Origin: Rubrivivax sp.
GTDB lineage: Bacteria > Pseudomonadota > Gammaproteobacteria > Burkholderiales > Burkholderiaceae_C
Assembly: GCA_027483705.1 (NCBI GenBank)
Contig: JAIXTY010000175.1
Coordinates: 1-33,648, forward strand
DNA length: 33,648 nt
Direction of reading: 5' to 3'
The position numbers were made by a program, and so were the translations under genes. This document shows positions 10,585 through 20,600 of the stretch, one piece after another; position 1 is the first letter of the stretch; each line of letters starts with the position of its first letter. The notes beneath the pieces are model-generated. The model was not told where the DNA came from. It saw only the letters and a program-made list of their open reading frames with translations, and ran no database searches.

Positions 10585-12317
10585 GGCACGAAGCGGTGGC
10601 GCAGCACGGTCACGCCATCGGCCTCGACCTGCACCGTGGCAGCCAGCGGCGGGAAGTCGGCGTTGCGCACGACGACCTGGTGCGTGCCGGCGGCGAGCGC
10701 GAGCCGCGTCAGCGGCGGCGCGGTGCCGACGACGCGGCCGTCGACCTCGACCTCGCCCCAGGGGCTGATGGCCAGCTGCAGCGTGCCGCTGGCGGCGGCC
10801 ACGGGGGCGGGCGTGGCCCCGGCGGCGGCGCCGGTCGGGGCCGTGGTGCTGGGGGGCAACGAGGTCGAACGGGTGCGGTTGCCCGACGACGTCGTGGCCG
10901 GCTGAGCCTGGCGTGGTGCCGGGTTCAGGGCCTGGTTCGGGGCCGGCCGTGCCTCGGGTGGTGTCGCGGCGGCGCTGGCGGCGGTGGACGAGGCCGGCGC
11001 ATCGACGGGCACCATGTGCGCCCCGGGCGCCGCGCCCGTCGCCGTCGCCGGCTCGATTGACGGCGCTGCACCCGAAACCGGCGCCTCGATGGCCGGGCCC
11101 GTGCGGCGCGCGGCCCCCACGGCCACGGCCAGCAGGGCGGCGCCGGCCATCGCGCCACCGGCCCACAGCAGCGCGCGCCGGCGCGGCGGCGCCCCGCGGC
11201 GCGATGCCGGGCGCGGCTCCGCCGGCCGCGCCGGCTGGCTGGCAGCGTGGCTGTCGAGCCATCGACGCAGGTCCATCGCCATCGCCAGTGCGCTGTGGTA
11301 GCGCTGCTCGGGGTCGCGCGCCATGGCCTTGGCGGCGATCGTCGAAAGCACACGCGGCACCTCGGGCCGCACCTCGTGGGCGGGTGCCGGGTGGTGCGTG
11401 AGGATGGCGGTGCTGATCTGCTCGACCGAATCGCCGCCGAAGGCGCGGCGGCCGGCCAGCAGCTCGTAGAACACGACGCCGAGCGCGTGGATGTCGGTGC
11501 GGGCGTCGACCGCGCGGCCTTCCAGTTGCTCGGGCGCCAGGTAGTGCGGCGAGCCGAGCACGAAGCCCTCGAGATGCGAGCTCGGCCGCCCATGCGCCAC
11601 GCGGGCGATGCCGAAGTCCAGCACCTTGGGCTTGTCGCGTTTGCCCAGGAAGATGTTGGCCGGCTTGATGTCGCAGTGCACGACGCCGCGCGCGTGCGCG
11701 TAGGCCAGCGCGTCGGCCACGCGGCGCACCAGCAGCGCCGCCTGCGCCGGCGTGGGTTGCCAGCCCGCGGTGAGCGCCTGCCGCAGGTCGCGGCCGTGCA
11801 GCCGCTCCATCGCGATGTACACGCCGTGCGCTGACAGCCCAGCGTCGTAGATGGTGACGATGTGCGGGTGGTTCAGGCCGGCCACCGCGCGCGCCTCGTT
11901 CAGGAACAGGCCGTCGAGCGCGACCCGCTCGCGCGGGTCGGTCTCGAACTGCAGCGTCTTCACGGCGACCACGCGCGACAGCAGCGGGTCCCAGGCCTCG
12001 TGCACCTGGCCCAGGCCGCCGCTGCCCAGCGGCCCCTTCAGGGCATAACGGCCGATGTGAGCGAGCGTCGGCCGCTGCTCGGCGGGCAGCATGGGTTCCA
12101 GGTCCGAGGGCGCGGGCTGGCTGTCGAGCAGCCCGGAGTCGCCCGGGTGCGGCTGCGAGTCGGCGGGCTGCGAGTCGTTCAGGCCCGAGTCCGGCGGGCG
12201 CGAGTCGGCGCCCGTGGGCAGCGAGGCCACGGTGGATGCGAACTCGTCGTCGCCGGCGACGCCGGACGAGCCGGTGCCAGGCCGCTGGAACAGGTTGTAG
12301 CCCACGATGACGGCCAC
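10581..12317 (-). CDS. Transmembrane Ser/Thr protein kinase with C-terminal PEGA-like domain
   Basis: [51 protein letters not shown] at [25 protein letters not shown]-like [33 protein letters not shown] start tentative. Confidence 0.9.
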   Translation of the reverse strand: MAVIVGYNLFQRPGTGSSGVAGDDEFASTVASLPTGADSRPPDSGLNDSQPADSQPHPGDSGLLDSQPAPSDLEPMLPAEQRPTLAHIGRYALKGPLGSGGLGQVHEAWDPLLSRVVAVKTLQFETDPRERVALDGLFLNEARAVAGLNHPHIVTIYDAGLSAHGVYIAMERLHGRDLRQALTAGWQPTPAQAALLVRRVADALAYAHARGVVHCDIKPANIFLGKRDKPKVLDFGIARVAHGRPSSHLEGFVLGSPHYLAPEQLEGRAVDARTDIHALGVVFYELLAGRRAFGGDSVEQISTAILTHHPAPAHEVRPEVPRVLSTIAAKAMARDPEQRYHSALAMAMDLRRWLDSHAASQPARPAEPRPASRRGAPPRRRALLWAGGAMAGAALLAVAVGAARRTGPAIEAPVSGAAPSIEPATATGAAPGAHMVPVDAPASSTAASAAATPPEARPAPNQALNPAPRQAQPATTSSGNRTRSTSLPPSTTAPTGAAAGATPAPVAAASGTLQLAISPWGEVEVDGRVVGTAPPLTRLALAAGTHQVVVRNADFPPLAATVQVEADGVTVLRHRFVP

Positions 12318-12442
12318 TGTAAGCGGCGATCCACGCCGTTCAGCCGCCGAAAAGCGCTGCCAAAGCCGGCAAACGTGGGTCTCGGCCGGGCAATGGCGAG
12401 CGTCGGTGTCTGCGGTGAGGGGACGTTACCGCCCGGCGCGGT

Positions 12443-13639
12443 TCAGCGCAGTTCGCGGCGCAGGCGCTCGATCGCCGTGTGCAGTGTCGGCAGGCTGCTG
12501 GCGAACGACAGCCGCACGTAGCGCTCGGCCGCGTGCGGGCCGAAGTCGCGGCCCGGCGTCAGCGCGACATGGGCGTTTTGCATCAGGCGCTGGCAGAAGG
12601 CCCAGCTGCTGTCGGCGTGGCGCGAGCAGTCGAACCACGCGTAGAACGCGCCGTCGGGCATCACGGGCACGGGCAGGCCGAGCGCCTCGAGGGCCGGCAC
12701 GACAAAGTCGCGGCGGCGCCGGAACTCGGCGCGGCGGCGCTCGTACTCGGCCAGCGAGTCGGGCTCGAAGCAGGCCAGCGCGGCGTGCTGCGCCAGCGTG
12801 CTGGGGCAGATGTAGAGGTTCTGCGCCAGCCGCTCCACCGGCCCCACCAGCCATGGCGGCAGCACCAGCCAGCCCAGGCGCCAGCCGGTCATGCCGAAGT
12901 ATTTGCTGAAGCTGTTGATGCTGACGATGTCGTCGCCGCCGGGCAGGCCCAGGGCGGTGTGGCTGTAGCGCTCGTCGTAGCTCAGGCCGAGGTAGATCTC
13001 GTCGACCAGGGTCACGCCGCCGCGCTCGGCCACGGCGGCGGCGATGGCGGCCATCTCGGCCGGATCGATGGACGTGCCCGTGGGGTTGCCGGGGCTGGCC
13101 AGCAGCACGCCTCGCGTGGCCGGCGTCCAGGCCGCGCGCACGCCGGCGGCGTCGAGCTGGAAGCGCGCCCCGGGCCCGGCCGGCAGCAGCCGGGCCGTGG
13201 CGCCGGTGGCGGCGACGAAGTGGCGGTTGCAGGGATAGCTCGGGTCCGGCATGAGCACCTCGTCACCGGCCTCGAACAAGGCCATGCAGACGAGCTGCAG
13301 CGCCGCCGAGGCCCCCGCGGTGACCACGATGCGCCCGGGATCGACCGCGACGCCGAAGCGCTGGCCGTACCAGGCGGCGATGCGGCGGCGCAGCGGCTCC
13401 AGGCCCGTGGCCTGCGTGTACTGGGTGCGGCCGCCGGCCAGGGCCGCGGCCGCGGCGGCCTGCACGGCCGACGCGGCGGTGAAGTCGGGCTCGCCTATGT
13501 TGAGGAACACCATCGGCTCGCCGCCCTGGGCGGGATCGCAGGCCGGCGATTCGGCGATGCGCTGCGCCGCCTTGGCCAGCTCCATCACGTAGAACGGCTC
13601 GATGTGCTCGAGCCGGCCGGCCAGCCGCGGGGTGCCCAT
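12443..13639 (-). CDS. PLP-dependent aminotransferase, class I/II
   Basis: ASPGNPTGT, SINSFSKYFGMTGWRLGW PLP-lysine region; start at MGTPRLAGRLEHIEPF. Confidence 0.92.
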   Translation of the reverse strand: MGTPRLAGRLEHIEPFYVMELAKAAQRIAESPACDPAQGGEPMVFLNIGEPDFTAASAVQAAAAAALAGGRTQYTQATGLEPLRRRIAAWYGQRFGVAVDPGRIVVTAGASAALQLVCMALFEAGDEVLMPDPSYPCNRHFVAATGATARLLPAGPGARFQLDAAGVRAAWTPATRGVLLASPGNPTGTSIDPAEMAAIAAAVAERGGVTLVDEIYLGLSYDERYSHTALGLPGGDDIVSINSFSKYFGMTGWRLGWLVLPPWLVGPVERLAQNLYICPSTLAQHAALACFEPDSLAEYERRRAEFRRRRDFVVPALEALGLPVPVMPDGAFYAWFDCSRHADSSWAFCQRLMQNAHVALTPGRDFGPHAAERYVRLSFASSLPTLHTAIERLRRELR

Positions 13640-13647
13640 GCCGGGGG

Positions 13648-14142
13648 TCAGCCTGCCCGGCGGGCGCGGCCGGCGGCTGCCTCGTCGGGGCGCAGCTGCG
13701 CCGCGCACTTGTCGAGCACGCCGTTGACGTACTTGTGGCCGTCGGTGCCGCCGAAGGCCTTGGCCAGCTCGACGGCCTCGTTGATGGCCACGCGGTAAGG
13801 GATCTCGATGCAGCGCGCGAGTTCGAAGCAGCCGATCAGCAGTGCCGCGTGCTCCACCGGCGACAGCTGCGAGGTCTTGCGGTCGACGTGGCGGGCGAGC
13901 ACGGCGTCCAGCGTCGCGGCCTCCTCGATGCAGCCGTGCAGCAGCGCGTCGAAGTGGGCGCGATCGCACTTGTCGAAGTGCTCCAGCTGCGCGATGTGGG
14001 TCTCGACCTCACCCACGGGCGCGGCCGACACCAGCCACTGGTACAGGCCCTGCAGCGCGAACTCGCGCGAGCGGCGGCGGGCGGAGCGCGGCGCTGCGCG
14101 GCGGGCCGGGGGCGCCGGCGGGGCCGGGGTGTCGGTGCTCAC
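13648..14142 (-). CDS. nusB: Transcription antitermination factor NusB
   Basis: [18 protein letters not shown] and [26 protein letters not shown]. Confidence 0.95.
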   Translation of the reverse strand: MSTDTPAPPAPPARRAAPRSARRRSREFALQGLYQWLVSAAPVGEVETHIAQLEHFDKCDRAHFDALLHGCIEEAATLDAVLARHVDRKTSQLSPVEHAALLIGCFELARCIEIPYRVAINEAVELAKAFGGTDGHKYVNGVLDKCAAQLRPDEAAAGRARRAG

Positions 14143-14615
14143 GAGAGGTCTTCCATCAGATTGGCCATTTCCACCGCCACGCGGGCGGCATCGCGGCCCT
14201 TGTCCTCGGCGCGGGCCCAGGCCTGGGCCTCGTCCTCGACCGTGAGGATGGCGTTGGCCACCGGCACCAGGTGATCGAGCGCGACGCGCGTGACGCCGGC
14301 GCCGCTTTCGTTGCAGACGAGCTCGAAGTGGTAGGTCTCGCCGCGGATCACGCAGCCCAGCGCGATGAGCGCGTCGAAGTCGCCGCTGTCGGCCATGGCC
14401 TTCAGCGCCACCGGGATCTCCAGCGCACCGGGCACGCTGACGTGGCGGATGTCGGCCTCGTCGACCTCGAGGCGTTCAAGCTCGGCCAGGCAGGCCTCGG
14501 CGAGCTTCTTCGTGATGGCGTCGTTGAAGCGGGCGCGCACGATGCCGATGCGCAGGCCTTCGCCGACGAGGCTGCCGCTGTCTTCGGCCAGGCGGCCCTG
14601 GTCAGCGCCCTGCAT
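14139..14615 (-). CDS. ribH: 6,7-dimethyl-8-ribityllumazine synthase
   Basis: [51 protein letters not shown]; stop overlaps nusB start (ATGA). Confidence 0.95.
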   Translation of the reverse strand: MQGADQGRLAEDSGSLVGEGLRIGIVRARFNDAITKKLAEACLAELERLEVDEADIRHVSVPGALEIPVALKAMADSGDFDALIALGCVIRGETYHFELVCNESGAGVTRVALDHLVPVANAILTVEDEAQAWARAEDKGRDAARVAVEMANLMEDLS

Positions 14616-14665
14616 GGCCGCGGGGCCGGCGGGTGCCGGCCGGGAAAGTGTGGTGATTCATGGAT

Positions 14666-15763
14666 TCAGGTTCCGGCGGCGACGAAGCCGCTGATCTCGA
14701 GACCGTAGCCGGCCATGCTGGGCATGCGGCGCGGGCTGCCGAGCAGGCGCATGCGGCGCACGCCAAGCTCGCGCAGGATCTGCGCGCCGACGCCGTAGGT
14801 GCGCAGGTCCATCTGGGCCTTGGGCGGCGGCGGCGAGGGCGTGTCGCCCAGCAGGGTGGGCAGCAGCGCACGCGCGTCGCCGCTGGCGTTCAGCAGCACG
14901 GCCACGCCGGCGGGCGCGCGCTGCAGCGCCTGCAGCGCCTGGGCCAGGGGCCAGGAGTGGCCGCCGCCGCGGGCATCGAGCAGGTCGAGCGCGGTGAAGG
15001 GCTCGTGCACGCGCACCAGCACCTCGTCCTGAGGCTGCCAGCGGCCGTGGCGCAGCGCCAGGTGCAGGCCGCCGCCCTTGTCGCGGAAGGCCAGGCATTC
15101 GAACTCGCCCTGGGGCGTAAGCAGCGCGCGCGACCCGATCCGCTCGATCAGCGTCTCGTTGCGGCTGCGGTAGCCGATGAGGTCGGCGATCGTGCCGATC
15201 TTCAGGCCATGCTCGCGCGCAAAGACTTCGAGGTCGGGCAGGCGTGCCATCGTGCCGTCTTCGTTCATCACCTCGCAGATGACGGCGGCGGGCGAGAGCC
15301 CGGCCATGGCCGCGAGGTCGCAGCCCGCCTCCGTGTGGCCGGCGCGCATGAGCACGCCCCCGTCCTGCGCCTGCAGCGGGAAGATGTGGCCGGGCTGGAC
15401 GAGGTCGGCCGGCCGGGCGTCGCGCGCCACCGCGGCCTGCACGGTGCGTGCGCGGTCGGCGGCGCTGATGCCGGTGGTCACGCCCGTGGCGGCCTCGATG
15501 GACACCGTGAAGGCCGTGCCGTGTTGCGTGCCGTTGCGCGTGGTCATCGGCGGCAGCTGCAGCCGCTCGCAGCGCTCGCGGGTCAGCGTCAGGCAGATCA
15601 GGCCGCGCGCGTGGCGCGCCATGAAGTTGATGGCTTCGGGCGTGACGTGCTCGGCGGCGAGCACGAGGTCGCCTTCGTTTTCGCGGTCTTCCTCGTCGAC
15701 GAGGATCACCATGCGGCCGGCCGCCAGCTCGGCGACCAGCTCGGGAACGGGTGCTATGGGCAT
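14666..15763 (-). CDS. ribBA: 3,4-dihydroxy-2-butanone-4-phosphate synthase / GTP cyclohydrolase II-like (RibBA)
   Basis: [64 protein letters not shown]-terminal RibA-like domain. Confidence 0.94.
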   Translation of the reverse strand: MPIAPVPELVAELAAGRMVILVDEEDRENEGDLVLAAEHVTPEAINFMARHARGLICLTLTRERCERLQLPPMTTRNGTQHGTAFTVSIEAATGVTTGISAADRARTVQAAVARDARPADLVQPGHIFPLQAQDGGVLMRAGHTEAGCDLAAMAGLSPAAVICEVMNEDGTMARLPDLEVFAREHGLKIGTIADLIGYRSRNETLIERIGSRALLTPQGEFECLAFRDKGGGLHLALRHGRWQPQDEVLVRVHEPFTALDLLDARGGGHSWPLAQALQALQRAPAGVAVLLNASGDARALLPTLLGDTPSPPPPKAQMDLRTYGVGAQILRELGVRRMRLLGSPRRMPSMAGYGLEISGFVAAGT

Positions 15764-15784
15764 GCGCGATTCTAGGCGGGGCCC

Positions 15785-15818
15785 CAAAAGCACCACGGCG
15801 GCCCGAGGGCCGCCGTGG
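15785..15818 (-). terminator. Rho-independent-type terminator downstream of the PEP-CTERM gene
   Basis: Perfect 11-bp stem CCACGGCGGCC-CTCG-GGCCGCCGTGG followed by TGCTTTTGG on the minus strand. Confidence 0.75.
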
Positions 15819-15840
15819 ATGGGAGCGATTCGCCCGGCGC

Positions 15841-16674
15841 TCAGACGCGGCGGCGAAGCAGCGACAGGCCGGCCAGGGCCGCGCCCAGCAGCGCGAGCGT
15901 GCCGGGGGCGGGCACCGGCGTCGGCGCCGTGCGCGGCGCGGCGACCACGGTGAAGCTGTCGAAGGCGAACACGTCGGCGTCGACGAGGCGCGTCGGGGCC
16001 GTCGCGGGCGCGAACGAGCGGAAGCGAACGCCACGGAACCACTGGCTGCTGTCGGTTTCGCTGGCGGTGACGCCGAAGTACAGCACCGAGCCATCGGCCT
16101 CGGTGCCGACGATGGCACCGCTGGGCGTCAGCGTGGCCAGCACGGTGGGGTCACCCGGCAGGCCGCCCAGGATCTCGAGTTCCAGCACGCCGCCGAAGTC
16201 GCCCACGTCGACCCCGAAGAAGCCGAACTTCACGACCGGGTTATCGAACCACAGCTCGAAGGTGGCGCCACCGCTGGTGGCGCGGGTTTCCCAGTACTTG
16301 CGGCCCATGCTCGCAGGGTCGGCCGAGACGCTGTAGCGGCCTTCCGAGGTGGTGCCCGCGGGCAGCTCGACGATCTTGCCGGCCGTGCCGGTGAGTCGCG
16401 CCACGACGGCGGTGTCGCCGCTGCCGAACGAGATGTCCAGCGGCCCGGTCGTGCCCGCCGTGAAGCCTTCGAAGTCCTGCACCTGCGGCATGCCGTCGCC
16501 GAAGAAACTGCTCCGGGCTTCCAGCGCGGCTTCGAAGTTCGTCAGCGGCTTGTCCGGGTCGGTGCTGCCGCTCTGGCCGTAGCTGACCCCGTAGGAGACC
16601 GTGTACGCCTGGGCCGACTGCAGGCCTGCCAATCCAACGAGTGCCACCGCTGCGGTGATGATGTTCTTGATCAC
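15841..16674 (-). CDS. PEP-CTERM sorting domain-containing exported protein
   Basis: Signal peptide [23 protein letters not shown]-term [29 protein letters not shown] start with GGAG 6 nt upstream. Confidence 0.85.
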   Translation of the reverse strand: MIKNIITAAVALVGLAGLQSAQAYTVSYGVSYGQSGSTDPDKPLTNFEAALEARSSFFGDGMPQVQDFEGFTAGTTGPLDISFGSGDTAVVARLTGTAGKIVELPAGTTSEGRYSVSADPASMGRKYWETRATSGGATFELWFDNPVVKFGFFGVDVGDFGGVLELEILGGLPGDPTVLATLTPSGAIVGTEADGSVLYFGVTASETDSSQWFRGVRFRSFAPATAPTRLVDADVFAFDSFTVVAAPRTAPTPVPAPGTLALLGAALAGLSLLRRRV

Positions 16675-16741
16675 GTGAGACTCCAGATGTCCGACCGTCA
16701 CTGGTAACTGTTCGTTTTCAGTCGGCTTGTACCCCAACTGA

Positions 16742-16757
16742 TGCAGCTTCCGTGCCA
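16742..16757 (-). promoter_or_regulatory. Candidate sigma-54 (RpoN) -24/-12 promoter for the PEP-CTERM gene
   Basis: Minus strand TGGCACGGAAGCTGCA: GG-N10-GC spacing, one mismatch to TGGCACG-N4-TTGCA. Confidence 0.6.
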
Positions 16758-16880
16758 CGAAGCCGCTGTTGAGATGCAAGCCCTTGATTTCCTTGGGATT
16801 GTGCAGGCCGCACCGCGTGTCCTCCATCCCCGGACCCTGGGGTGCTGTAAGTCCGGGCGACACGGGCAGACGAGGGGGGG

Positions 16881-18017
16881 TCACGTTGCACGCAGGGCGC
16901 GCAGGCGGAGGTCCTGGCCCGCCGGCTGACAGTCGATCCAGCGCCAGGTTGCGTCGCCGGTGAGCGCCCGGCTGCCGAACTCTGCGGGCAGGTCGGCCAG
17001 CGCACGCCCCTGGCCCAGCAGCTTGGGGGCGAGGTAGAGCAGGCATTCGTCGACCCAGCCCGCCGCCAGGAAGGCGCCGGCGAGCACCGCCCCGGCCTCG
17101 ACGTGCAATTCGTTGATGCCGCGGCCGGCCAGCGCGGCCAGCAACGCGGCCAGATCGACGCCGGACTGGCCGACGCCGGGCGGGGCGGGTGCCAGCTGCA
17201 GCAACTCGGCGCCGGCGGCCTGCAGGGCCTGCGCCCGGTCGTCCGGTGGCGTCGTGCCCACCACGAGCACGCGGCCTGGCGACGCCAGCAGGCGTGCGGT
17301 CGGCGGCGTGCGCCAGTGCGAGTCGAGCACGATGCGCAGCGGCTGGGCCGGCGTCGGCACCAGGCGCACGTCGAGGCGGGGATCGTCGGCCAGGACCGTG
17401 CCGATGCCGGTGAGCACCGCGCCGGCGCGCCGCCGCCAGGCGTGGCCGTCGGCGCGTGCCGCTTCGCCCGTGATCCACTGGCTGCGGCCGTCCGGCAGCG
17501 CCGTGCGGCCGTCCATCGACGCGGCCAGCTTCAGGCGCACCCAGGGCCGCCCACGCTCGAAGCGCGAGAAGAAGCCGATGTTCAGCTCGCGACAGGCTGC
17601 CTGTTCGGCGGGCTCGGCCATCGCCACCGCGATGCCAGCCGCGCGCAGCCGCGCCAGCCCCTGGCCCGCCACCTGGGGGTTCGGATCCACCGCGCCGACG
17701 ACGACACGGCCGATGCCTGCCCGCACCAGGGCGTCGCAGCAAGGCGGCGTGCGGCCGTGGTGGGCGCAGGGCTCCAGCGTCACCCAGGCCGTGGCGCCGC
17801 GGACCTCGAGGCCTGCCGTGGCCGCATCGTGCAGGGCCATGACCTCGGCGTGCGCCTCGCCCGCCCGCTGCGTGGCGCCCTGGCCCAGCACTCGCCCGTC
17901 GGGCCATCCGATGACGCAGCCGACACGGGGATTGGGCTCGGTGAGGCCCACGCTGGTCGCCGCCAGTGCCAGCGCCTGCTGCAGGCGCAGCCGGTCGAGG
18001 TCGTCTGGCTCGCTCAA
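16881..18017 (-). CDS. ribD: Bifunctional diaminohydroxyphosphoribosylaminopyrimidine deaminase / 5-amino-6-(5-phosphoribosylamino)uracil reductase
   Basis: NPRVGCVIG, GEAHAEVMAL, TLEPCAHHGRTPPCCDALVRAG deaminase motifs; reductase domain. Confidence 0.95.
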   Translation of the reverse strand: MSEPDDLDRLRLQQALALAATSVGLTEPNPRVGCVIGWPDGRVLGQGATQRAGEAHAEVMALHDAATAGLEVRGATAWVTLEPCAHHGRTPPCCDALVRAGIGRVVVGAVDPNPQVAGQGLARLRAAGIAVAMAEPAEQAACRELNIGFFSRFERGRPWVRLKLAASMDGRTALPDGRSQWITGEAARADGHAWRRRAGAVLTGIGTVLADDPRLDVRLVPTPAQPLRIVLDSHWRTPPTARLLASPGRVLVVGTTPPDDRAQALQAAGAELLQLAPAPPGVGQSGVDLAALLAALAGRGINELHVEAGAVLAGAFLAAGWVDECLLYLAPKLLGQGRALADLPAEFGSRALTGDATWRWIDCQPAGQDLRLRALRAT

Positions 18018-18033
18018 GCCCGCCTCCCGGCCA

Positions 18034-19269
18034 TCAGCTGGCGGGATCCTGCGGCCAGGTGTTGCTCTCGATCAGGGTCGCCGTGTCCTCGTCGGGGCAG
18101 CTGTAGGCCGAGCTGCCGTCGCCGGCGCTGATGACGAGGAAGTTCTTGTTGAGCTGCGGGCCGTTCACGCGCAGGAAGCTGTAGGGGTTGCGCGCGTTGT
18201 AGTCACTGAAGGACTCGCCGGCCGCCGTCACTTCGCTGGCGGCCGTGAACTGCCGCTCGTCGGGCGTGTAGCGGCAGACCTTGTACTTGTCCGGCTCGTC
18301 GTCCGACAGCGACGATGCCAGCGAGATGCCACCGAAACGCACCCGGCCCGACCACACCCGCTGGCCCGGGGCACCCGGGTCGAGCAGGGTCGTCGGCAGG
18401 GCGCAGAAGTACTCGAGGCGGGTGGTGCCGGCCAGCGCCGTGGTGCAGGTGATGGCACTGCCACTGGGCAGGTAGCCGGAGGGCCGCTCCACCTGGACCG
18501 TCACCGACAGCGCCAGGTCGCTGGGGTTCTCGGCCTCGGTCGCCGTCGGTTCGCCACCCGTGGCGAAGGCGATCCGGCCGGTGAGCAGCCACCGGTTGGC
18601 CGTCGCGCAGGAGCTGGGGCTCACCGACGTGCAGATGCGCGTGATCAGGCCGCTGCTGTTGCTGAAGATCCAGCTCACGCCCGGCGAGGCGCCCGGCGGC
18701 GTGAACCGGCTCGTGCCGTCACCCAGGTCGACCGCGCCACGCGGAACGGCCACGTTGCGCCCCTGTGGCAGCTGCATCGCCGCGCGGTCGGTGCGCATGG
18801 CGTGCAGCGCGGCCAGGTCGGGCGGGATGCCGGCGACCATCGTGCTGAGCTCGACGAACTGGTTCGGCGTGGCCGCGTCCGAAGCCCGGCGGTCGGCCCA
18901 CCTGACGCGCACCTGCACGTGGCGCAGCAGCGGGTCGTCGGCGGTGGGGGTTGCCACCAGCGTCTCGCGGAAGAAGGTGGTGTTCACCGCCGACGCCGCG
19001 ACCGAGGCCGCCGCGACCGGCGCGATGGCCTGGAACGACTGCTGCGAGCCCGTGATGTCGGCCGTGAGCAGCACGCTGAAGTTGCGCACGCGCTCGATCT
19101 CTTCCTGCGCCAGGCGCACCGCCTCGGCCCGCTGCCGGGAGAGGTCGGCGTTGGAGCGCAGGTTGGTCTGCATGCCGACGACGCCCAGCATGCCGAAGGC
19201 CATCACGGCCAGGGCCACGAGTGCCTCGATCAGCGAGACGCCGGCCTGGCGACCCGGGCGGCAGGGCAT
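18034..19269 (-). CDS. pilV: PilV-like type IV minor pilin (411 aa)
   Basis: Prepilin motif QAG/VSLIEALVALAVMAFGMLGVVGMQ. Confidence 0.8.
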   Translation of the reverse strand: MPCRPGRQAGVSLIEALVALAVMAFGMLGVVGMQTNLRSNADLSRQRAEAVRLAQEEIERVRNFSVLLTADITGSQQSFQAIAPVAAASVAASAVNTTFFRETLVATPTADDPLLRHVQVRVRWADRRASDAATPNQFVELSTMVAGIPPDLAALHAMRTDRAAMQLPQGRNVAVPRGAVDLGDGTSRFTPPGASPGVSWIFSNSSGLITRICTSVSPSSCATANRWLLTGRIAFATGGEPTATEAENPSDLALSVTVQVERPSGYLPSGSAITCTTALAGTTRLEYFCALPTTLLDPGAPGQRVWSGRVRFGGISLASSLSDDEPDKYKVCRYTPDERQFTAASEVTAAGESFSDYNARNPYSFLRVNGPQLNKNFLVISAGDGSSAYSCPDEDTATLIESNTWPQDPAS

Positions 19270-19271
19270 GG

Positions 19272-20600
19272 TCACGGCATGCTCCAGTCGCGCCAGGAGC
19301 CCGACACGCGCGAGAAGTTGCCGACGCCGGTGCGCACCGCGGCGAGCACCGTGCCGTTGTACTCGATCGACGTGGTGACGGTGCCGGTGACGGCGCCGTC
19401 GACGACGATTGCCCCGTTGATACGGCCGGCGCCGGAGGTCACCCAGCCCGTCGTCGGATCGGCCGGCCGCAGCAGCAGCAAGCCATGGATCGTGACGCTC
19501 GGGGTCGAGAACGTGAGGCTGCCGTTGATCACCATCAGCACGGGGGCCGTGGCGCTGCCGATGTCGCCGCTGCTGTCCACGCTGAGGTCGCCATTGATCC
19601 ACAGCGGCCGCCGCGGATTGGCTTCGATGGCGTCACGCACCTGGGCTGCGTCGCAGCCGCCGATGCCGCAGTTGAGCGTCACGACCGCCGGCTGCTGGAT
19701 CCAGCGCTGTGGCGGCAACAGCATCATCGAGGCGAAGAAGCGCTCGGACACCGAGAAGGGTGCCAGAGCCGGCAGGTCCATCGTGGTGTCGTCGGGGATC
19801 GTGGAGCCGCCGAGCGCATTGCCGGCGATCGTGGTCAGCGACAGCCCTGGATCGATGGTGCCGCTGGCGTGCACGGTAATGCCGCCGTCGGCGACCCGGA
19901 CGTTGCTGACCGCCAGCGTCGACACACTGACGTCGCCTCGCGCCGTCAGCGCGGCGCGCGGCATCACCATGCTGCGGCCGCTGATCAGGGCGATGGCCCC
20001 GACGATCGACCGGCCCTCGTTGGGCACGCTCGCGCCGGTCAGGCCCAGGCAGTTGTTGTCCAGCCGGGTGCAGCCGACCACATCGATGCGGATCAGGCCC
20101 GGCTGGTTGGTGGTCGCGATGGCCCGGAAGCGCACGCGGAAGGCCGGTGCGATCTGGTTGCCCGAAGGCCCGGCGAGCGTGGGGTCGCCGTCTTCGGGGC
20201 ACGAGCACTGCCAGCGCCCCGACGCCTGGTCGAACACGCAGGTCGGCGTCAGCTGCGTGCCGCCGGACTGCAGACGGGCCGACACGATGCCGGTGCTGGT
20301 GTTGAACGCGAGGTAGCGGTCGCGGAAGCTGGTGTCGGTGAGGTCGGTGCTGGCTTCGCAGGCGTCGTTGATGCGGCCGCCGTTGAGCATCATCAGCGCC
20401 CACTCCAGGCCGGCATCGGCCGCCTCCAGCGACTGCGTCGAACGGTACTGGTTGATGCCCGTGCGCTGCTCGAAGATCATGTTGCGGCTGGTGTAGGCCG
20501 CGACCATCGAGACGATGAAGAACAGCACCATCACGACGACCAGCGTCGCGGCACCCTTCTGGCCCGGCTTCAGGCCAGACATCCGGCGCAGGGCGCTCAT
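19272..20600 (-). CDS. pilX: PilX-like pilus assembly protein (442 aa)
   Basis: QKG/AATLVVVMVLFFIVSMVAAYTSRNMIFEQRTGINQYRSTQSLEAADAGLEWA; ATGA overlap with pilW. Confidence 0.8.
   Translation of the reverse strand: MSALRRMSGLKPGQKGAATLVVVMVLFFIVSMVAAYTSRNMIFEQRTGINQYRSTQSLEAADAGLEWALMMLNGGRINDACEASTDLTDTSFRDRYLAFNTSTGIVSARLQSGGTQLTPTCVFDQASGRWQCSCPEDGDPTLAGPSGNQIAPAFRVRFRAIATTNQPGLIRIDVVGCTRLDNNCLGLTGASVPNEGRSIVGAIALISGRSMVMPRAALTARGDVSVSTLAVSNVRVADGGITVHASGTIDPGLSLTTIAGNALGGSTIPDDTTMDLPALAPFSVSERFFASMMLLPPQRWIQQPAVVTLNCGIGGCDAAQVRDAIEANPRRPLWINGDLSVDSSGDIGSATAPVLMVINGSLTFSTPSVTIHGLLLLRPADPTTGWVTSGAGRINGAIVVDGAVTGTVTTSIEYNGTVLAAVRTGVGNFSRVSGSWRDWSMP

Noticed and set aside
10192-12317. Type VI secretion locus
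   Set aside because: Kinase and lipoprotein resemble T6SS regulators, but no tss structural genes are present, so no T6SS is called.
15700-16900. FMN riboswitch for the rib operon
   Set aside because: The ribBA leader is only 77 nt and contains a terminator; conserved FMN-aptamer segments were not seen there or upstream of ribD.
17113-20316. 1067-aa plus-strand ORF opposite ribD, pilV and pilX
   Set aside because: Opposite genes with clear family motifs; no recognisable domains, composition bias only.
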